Assembly (NCBI GenBank): GCA_018968995.1 | Contig: JAGWZD010000051.1 | Coordinates: forward strand, 1 to 9,249 | Direction of reading: 5' to 3' | Length of the DNA stretch: 9,249 bases | Origin: Bdellovibrionales bacterium | GTDB taxonomy: Bacteria; Bdellovibrionota; UBA1018 | Part shown: piece after piece, positions 6,273 through 9,249 of the stretch | How the letters are laid out: each line of letters begins with the position of its first letter | How positions within the stretch are numbered: the first letter of the stretch is position 1 | The notes under the pieces: model-generated | The model's database searches: none | Seen by the model: the letters and a program-made list of their open reading frames with translations, nothing else | Told to the model about the DNA's origin: nothing | Translations under genes and position numbers: made by a program

Positions 6273-8096
6273 TCAGTCTCCCTGAAGGACGCCTTCTTCG
6301 ATGGCCTCAACCACGGGCTGGCGAGACGCCTCTTTTTCTTTCTGTGCTTCTAATCGAGTGTGTGCCTGCTCGAGCTCTTGCTCGGCAACCTCAGCATCAC
6401 GTCCTAAAAGCTTCCGTAGCCCCTCCTCGGCTTTAGTACGGCGCGAATCCGGAGCCTTAGTAATGCGACAGAGTCCCTGTACAAGAATAGGACCAAACTG
6501 TTCGATATGTCGTATCTTCTCTTCCAGCTCATTCGCCTTTTCTTCACGACGAATATGTTTCGAAAGTTTCTGACCGGCCTGAATCAACGCCCTTCGAATC
6601 TCCTCCACTAATTCATCCGAAGCATCAATCGTTTCCTTTGAGGCATTCTTGAACTTAATGAAGGGCGAAACCACCGACACCGCGATAATATAAGGACCTA
6701 CTGGAAAAGATTCCTTCGGCTGATGAAGCCCATAAGCCCGCCAATTCACCGAAGTCAAAGCCTGGGCAATCGCACACGCGGATTTATCAAACTGCAGGGG
6801 TACCCGGTTGGCAAAACGAAGAATCTGCACCGGGCTATCGGGGTCGATTCCCCGATCCTCAAGCCGGGCTATGGCCACTTCGACTTCAACAGGCTTGAAA
6901 TCACAAATAGTTGGCTTACGAGTGACGACCGAAAAAAAATCGACTGCGCCCAAACGACGAATACTTTTCGCTAAAGACTCTTCACCGATGGAAAGGACTG
7001 ACTTAGTTGACGGAGCCATCAACTGCAGATTCTGAATCGAAGTGAACAGCTCTTTAAAGTCGGTCTCATTGACTGCATCTACAGATTTTTCAAGCAATGA
7101 CGACTTGATGCCCCCTTTGGTGAGCTCACTGATCGTCGCGTCGGTGACTCTCGAAAACCCGCGCTTCAACCACGCACTGGTTTTCACACGACCAAAAAGA
7201 TGCGAATGAGCAATAAATTCTCCCAGCTTCATCGTATGAGGATGAGGCTCGGTTGCCTCGGGAACTTGAGGAATCGTGGGCGTCACTCGTTCAACGGTCT
7301 GTAACTCCATCTCAGGCAATTTATAATGAAGCGTGAGGTGAGGATTCACGAGCGTCGTGCCATTTAAATAACTGAGCAGCCCCGCCTCGCCATTGAGCTG
7401 AATACGACCATCGAACACAAACTCGACTGAAGTTCCGTGAGGGCGATCCCAATCGATGGTCTCACGATTTTTCACAACCCCACGATTGTGCTTAATATCG
7501 ACTTCAACGACACACGACACAGCCTTACGCATCGCTTTGGTCTTAGTAATCACTTTCGCACCAGTCGCACTGGTCAGCTGCGCCCAAGTGGTTGCCGCCG
7601 AGATCCCGATTCCTTGCTGCCCCCGAGAACAACGACCGCGCCCAAACTTTGAAGAAGCCAGATATTCCCCGAAAACCTTGGGAACATCATCTGGATCAAT
7701 CCCGGGCCCGTTGTCCTCTACACGAATACGAACTTGATCTGAATTTTTAATGGATCCCGCGCCCAGCTTCTCAATAGAAACCGTCACTTCAGGCAGAATG
7801 CCGTGCTCCTCACACGCGTCCAGAGCGTTATCCACGGCCTCTTTCAGAGTCGTCAGCGTCGCCTTGATTTGAGATGAAAACCCCACTTGTTGGAGGTTTT
7901 TAGAAAAATACTCTGCAGTACTGCTGGTAGTGATCTTATTCGACGCCTTCGAGGACTTGGCGATCTCACGGGCCTGCTCCTGCGCAGCTTTATCCGCCGC
8001 CTTTGCCGCTCGCTCGACCACTGTTTTGCTACCAGACCGCGCTGACTCTTTGGCTACCTGTTTCGAGGCAACCGGCTTTTTCTTCGATGCCGCCAT
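6273..8096 (-). CDS. top6B: DNA topoisomerase VI subunit B (GHKL ATPase subunit)
   Basis: Top6B is the ATP-operated clamp of topoisomerase VI. The GHKL domain is complete: KEAVDNALDA (85-94), with E86 as general base and N90 as Mg ligand; DNGPG (128-132); KVFGEYLASSKF (140-151); and the lid SRGQQGIGIS (157-166). An H2TH-type helical segment follows (about 310-345), then the transducer domain with FANRVPLQFDKSA (428-440) and WRAYGL (452-457), resembling the conserved W-K-x-Y motif with Arg for Lys. The C-terminal region 515-607 is charged and helical. At 607 residues the protein is longer than many archaeal homologues (about 530). Some of the excess is a Lys/Ala-rich N-terminal tail of about 60 residues before the conserved AEYFSKNL. 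The only in-frame alternative I see is a GTG at codon 26, which would still leave a tail. The gene leads the operon top6B-top6A-protease. No Shine-Dalgarno is seen; the promoter placement suggests a leaderless mRNA. Confidence 0.95.
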   Translation of the reverse strand: MAASKKKPVASKQVAKESARSGSKTVVERAAKAADKAAQEQAREIAKSSKASNKITTSSTAEYFSKNLQQVGFSSQIKATLTTLKEAVDNALDACEEHGILPEVTVSIEKLGAGSIKNSDQVRIRVEDNGPGIDPDDVPKVFGEYLASSKFGRGRCSRGQQGIGISAATTWAQLTSATGAKVITKTKAMRKAVSCVVEVDIKHNRGVVKNRETIDWDRPHGTSVEFVFDGRIQLNGEAGLLSYLNGTTLVNPHLTLHYKLPEMELQTVERVTPTIPQVPEATEPHPHTMKLGEFIAHSHLFGRVKTSAWLKRGFSRVTDATISELTKGGIKSSLLEKSVDAVNETDFKELFTSIQNLQLMAPSTKSVLSIGEESLAKSIRRLGAVDFFSVVTRKPTICDFKPVEVEVAIARLEDRGIDPDSPVQILRFANRVPLQFDKSACAIAQALTSVNWRAYGLHQPKESFPVGPYIIAVSVVSPFIKFKNASKETIDASDELVEEIRRALIQAGQKLSKHIRREEKANELEEKIRHIEQFGPILVQGLCRITKAPDSRRTKAEEGLRKLLGRDAEVAEQELEQAHTRLEAQKEKEASRQPVVEAIEEGVLQGD

Positions 8097-8102
8097 ACGG
8101 CG

Positions 8103-8132
8103 ATTGAAGCAGACAACCTAATCGAGTGTCAA
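8103..8132 (-). promoter_or_regulatory. Candidate promoter of the topoisomerase VI operon, giving a leaderless transcript
   Basis: The minus strand has a perfect TTGACA (8132-8127), an 18-nt spacer and a TTCAAT -10-like box (8108-8103, 4 of 6 consensus bases). Seven nucleotides past this box is the A of the top6B ATG at 8096. With no Shine-Dalgarno visible before that ATG, a leaderless mRNA is the simplest reading. The -10 box is weak, so this is a candidate only. Confidence 0.45.
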
Positions 8133-8142
8133 TTCATTGATA
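8127..8142. promoter_or_regulatory. Imperfect palindrome between divergent top6B and ferritin-like genes
   Basis: TGTCAAT (8127-8133) and ATTGATA (8136-8142) form an inverted repeat matching at 6 of 7 positions around a TC centre. The left arm contains the minus-strand TTGACA and the right arm contains a plus-strand TTGATA. The symmetry may simply be two back-to-back -35 boxes, or it may be an operator for a dimeric regulator controlling both directions. Confidence 0.3.
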
Positions 8143-8179
8143 CGCAAAGCCGGCAACCCTTTTGCATTTCAGGGGGCCA

Positions 8180-8644
8180 ATGCATCACCCTCACCCAGAA
8201 TTCGAAGCACCTGAGCGAAATTTAAAAATGATGAAACAGGCTCTAGCCATCGAACTTGCCGCACTAGGCAGATACAAAAGCAGCTACTTCTCAGCCCTGG
8301 ATCTCAATGATGGAATCCTTGCCCAGAGCCTGATTAGTCTTAGCGAAGAAGTCGAAGAGGACATCGATCAGATCCTGGAAAAAATACTGGATCTTGGCGG
8401 TGCTGCTCAGATCCTGAACGAGTACCAAACTGACTCTCAGCTCAACGGCGATGTCCTGCCTACTACCTTAACTCTACGTAACTGCCTGTCGGAGGTTGCC
8501 CAAACCGAGCGACTCGAAGTGCAGGAATACCACGCTCTGATTCAGGCGCTGGAGGGACAACAACCCCACCTGCAGCAGTTCTTTGAACAAATCACCCAGA
8601 GAAAAAACCACCGGGCCAACCGACTTGAAAAGTCAGCCTACTGA
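8180..8644 (+). CDS. Ferritin-like helical-bundle protein with degenerate metal ligands
   Basis: From ATG at 8180 the product has 154 residues and reads as a four-helix bundle of ferritin/bacterioferritin/rubrerythrin type. Helix A is around MMKQALAIELAALGRYKSSY. Helix B is SEEVEEDIDQILEKILDLGG, mirroring the usual E-x-x-H...I-x-x-L-G-G. Helix C is VAQTERLEVQEYHALI. Helix D is FEQITQRKNHRANRLEK, where a Glu-x-x-His pair is expected. The helix B His is replaced by Asp and the helix D Glu by Arg, so a classic di-iron centre seems impaired. It could be a structural, heme-binding or non-catalytic relative. The N-terminus is His-rich (MHHPHPEFE). AGGGGG sits only 3 nt before this ATG, which is closer than usual. 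An in-frame TTG at 8162 would add six residues but has no ribosome-binding site. The 3' end overlaps the convergent transporter gene by 7 bp. Family placement is by pattern only. Confidence 0.6.
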   Translation: MHHPHPEFEAPERNLKMMKQALAIELAALGRYKSSYFSALDLNDGILAQSLISLSEEVEEDIDQILEKILDLGGAAQILNEYQTDSQLNGDVLPTTLTLRNCLSEVAQTERLEVQEYHALIQALEGQQPHLQQFFEQITQRKNHRANRLEKSAY

Positions 8645-9249
8645 GACTTCAGATTCATCCTCAGAACAACCATAAACATGCCGGCGACAATGGGCCCTAG
8701 AAAAAGTCCGCTGATTCCGAACAGATTTAAACCGCCGAAGGCCGCGATAAACCCGATCATCGGATGAATGTTTGCTCCGCCCTTCAGAACCGCCGGGCGA
8801 ACGAAATTATCGATCAGGCTAGCCAAAACTGCGCTCACCAACAAAATTAGCGCTTGAGTCGTATCGCCACTAATCAGGGCCATCAGCGTCACACCAAACG
8901 TGACGGGTGCAGCCCCCACCAGAGGCAAAAACGAAAACAGAAAAACAAGAAAGGTCACCATGCCCAGATTGGGCGCACCAGCAATCAACATACCCAAAAA
9001 CATTAACAAGCTTTGAGCAAGACCACTGGCCACACTCGCAAGAACCACGCTGCGAGCCATCGTCGCCAAAGAGTCCATAAACTCGCCCGTCTGAGTCGGG
9101 TTCAGAAACGAATTCTTCCTCGCAAACGCAGCAAGCTTCTTTCCGTCCACCAAAAAGAAATACAAGCTCACAATCGCCATCACTAACGACACGATCATGC
9201 CCGGAATACGCGAGGCAAGCTCCCCTAGGCCTTGACCCACTTTAGCTCC
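8638..9249 (-). CDS. AI-2E family transporter (UPF0118/PerM-like), C-terminal part, enters from right edge
   Basis: The last 203 codons of a multi-pass membrane protein are present. The frame stays open to the right edge, so the valine codon at 9240 is internal and the true start lies outside. The pattern PxxG then F-x-P-L-V-G (in LFSFLPLVGAAP), then DNFVRPAVLKGGANIHPMIGF and FGGLNLFGISGLFLGPIVAG, is characteristic of the AI-2E/PerM family, whose full length is about 340-400 residues. Strongly hydrophobic stretches are consistent with five or six membrane segments in this portion. Family members have been linked to autoinducer-2 export or sodium/proton antiport, but most are of unknown substrate, so none is assigned here. 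It ends tail-to-tail with the ferritin-like gene, overlapping it by 7 bp. Confidence 0.9.
   Translation of the reverse strand, partial: GAKVGQGLGELASRIPGMIVSLVMAIVSLYFFLVDGKKLAAFARKNSFLNPTQTGEFMDSLATMARSVVLASVASGLAQSLLMFLGMLIAGAPNLGMVTFLVFLFSFLPLVGAAPVTFGVTLMALISGDTTQALILLVSAVLASLIDNFVRPAVLKGGANIHPMIGFIAAFGGLNLFGISGLFLGPIVAGMFMVVLRMNLKSQ

Noticed and set aside
8162..8179. TTG at 8162 as start of the ferritin-like gene
   Set aside because: It has no ribosome-binding site, and six extra residues add nothing conserved. The ATG at 8180 is preferred, although its AGGGGG is unusually close.
9238..9240. GTG as the start of the AI-2E transporter
   Set aside because: The frame stays open upstream to the window edge, and the family is about 340-400 residues long, so this is an internal valine in a gene cut by the edge.
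1..9249. CRISPR array, tRNA/rRNA, insertion sequence or phage features
   Set aside because: No spaced direct repeats, cloverleaf-like sequences, transposase/integrase genes or terminal inverted repeats were seen on either strand.

Overview
The window most likely comes from a bacterium of the Bdellovibrionota (Bdellovibrio-like, predatory lineage) or a close relative. Base composition is balanced. The genes for undecaprenyl-pyrophosphate phosphatase, an FKBP lipoprotein with a lipobox and an AI-2E-type permease are clearly bacterial. A small histone-fold protein resembles the bacterial histones best known from Bdellovibrio bacteriovorus. This placement is inferred from gene content and is not proven.

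Layout from left to right: (1) the first 317 codons of a B12-binding radical SAM protein run leftward off the edge; (2) divergent from it is a LOG-family nucleotide hydrolase, whose end overlaps convergent uppP by 19 bp; (3) divergent from uppP is a short rightward unit, FKBP lipoprotein then histone-fold protein, closed by a strong intrinsic terminator, with a truncated hemoglobin starting only 18 nt after its T-tract; (4) a leftward three-gene operon of topoisomerase VI B subunit, topoisomerase VI A subunit and an exported HELGH zinc metalloprotease. Spacing is 5 nt between B and A, then an ATGA overlap into the protease; (5) divergent from the operon is a ferritin-like helical-bundle protein with degenerate metal ligands, overlapping by 7 bp the 3' part of an AI-2E family transporter that runs in from the right edge.

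The most interesting content is the co-location, within 5 kb, of two DNA-organising proteins normally associated with archaea and eukaryotes: a histone-fold protein and a complete two-subunit topoisomerase VI. Both look intact. Top6B also carries a Lys/Ala-rich N-terminal tail of about 60 residues before its ATPase domain, like a histone-H1-type tail. A functional link between histone and topoisomerase is inference only; they are in separate, oppositely oriented transcription units. The third operon member is a secreted protease, an odd partner for a DNA topoisomerase.

The window is gene-dense: no gap exceeds about 140 bp and all three convergent pairs overlap or abut. I saw no RNA genes, insertion sequences, CRISPR arrays or attachment sites.
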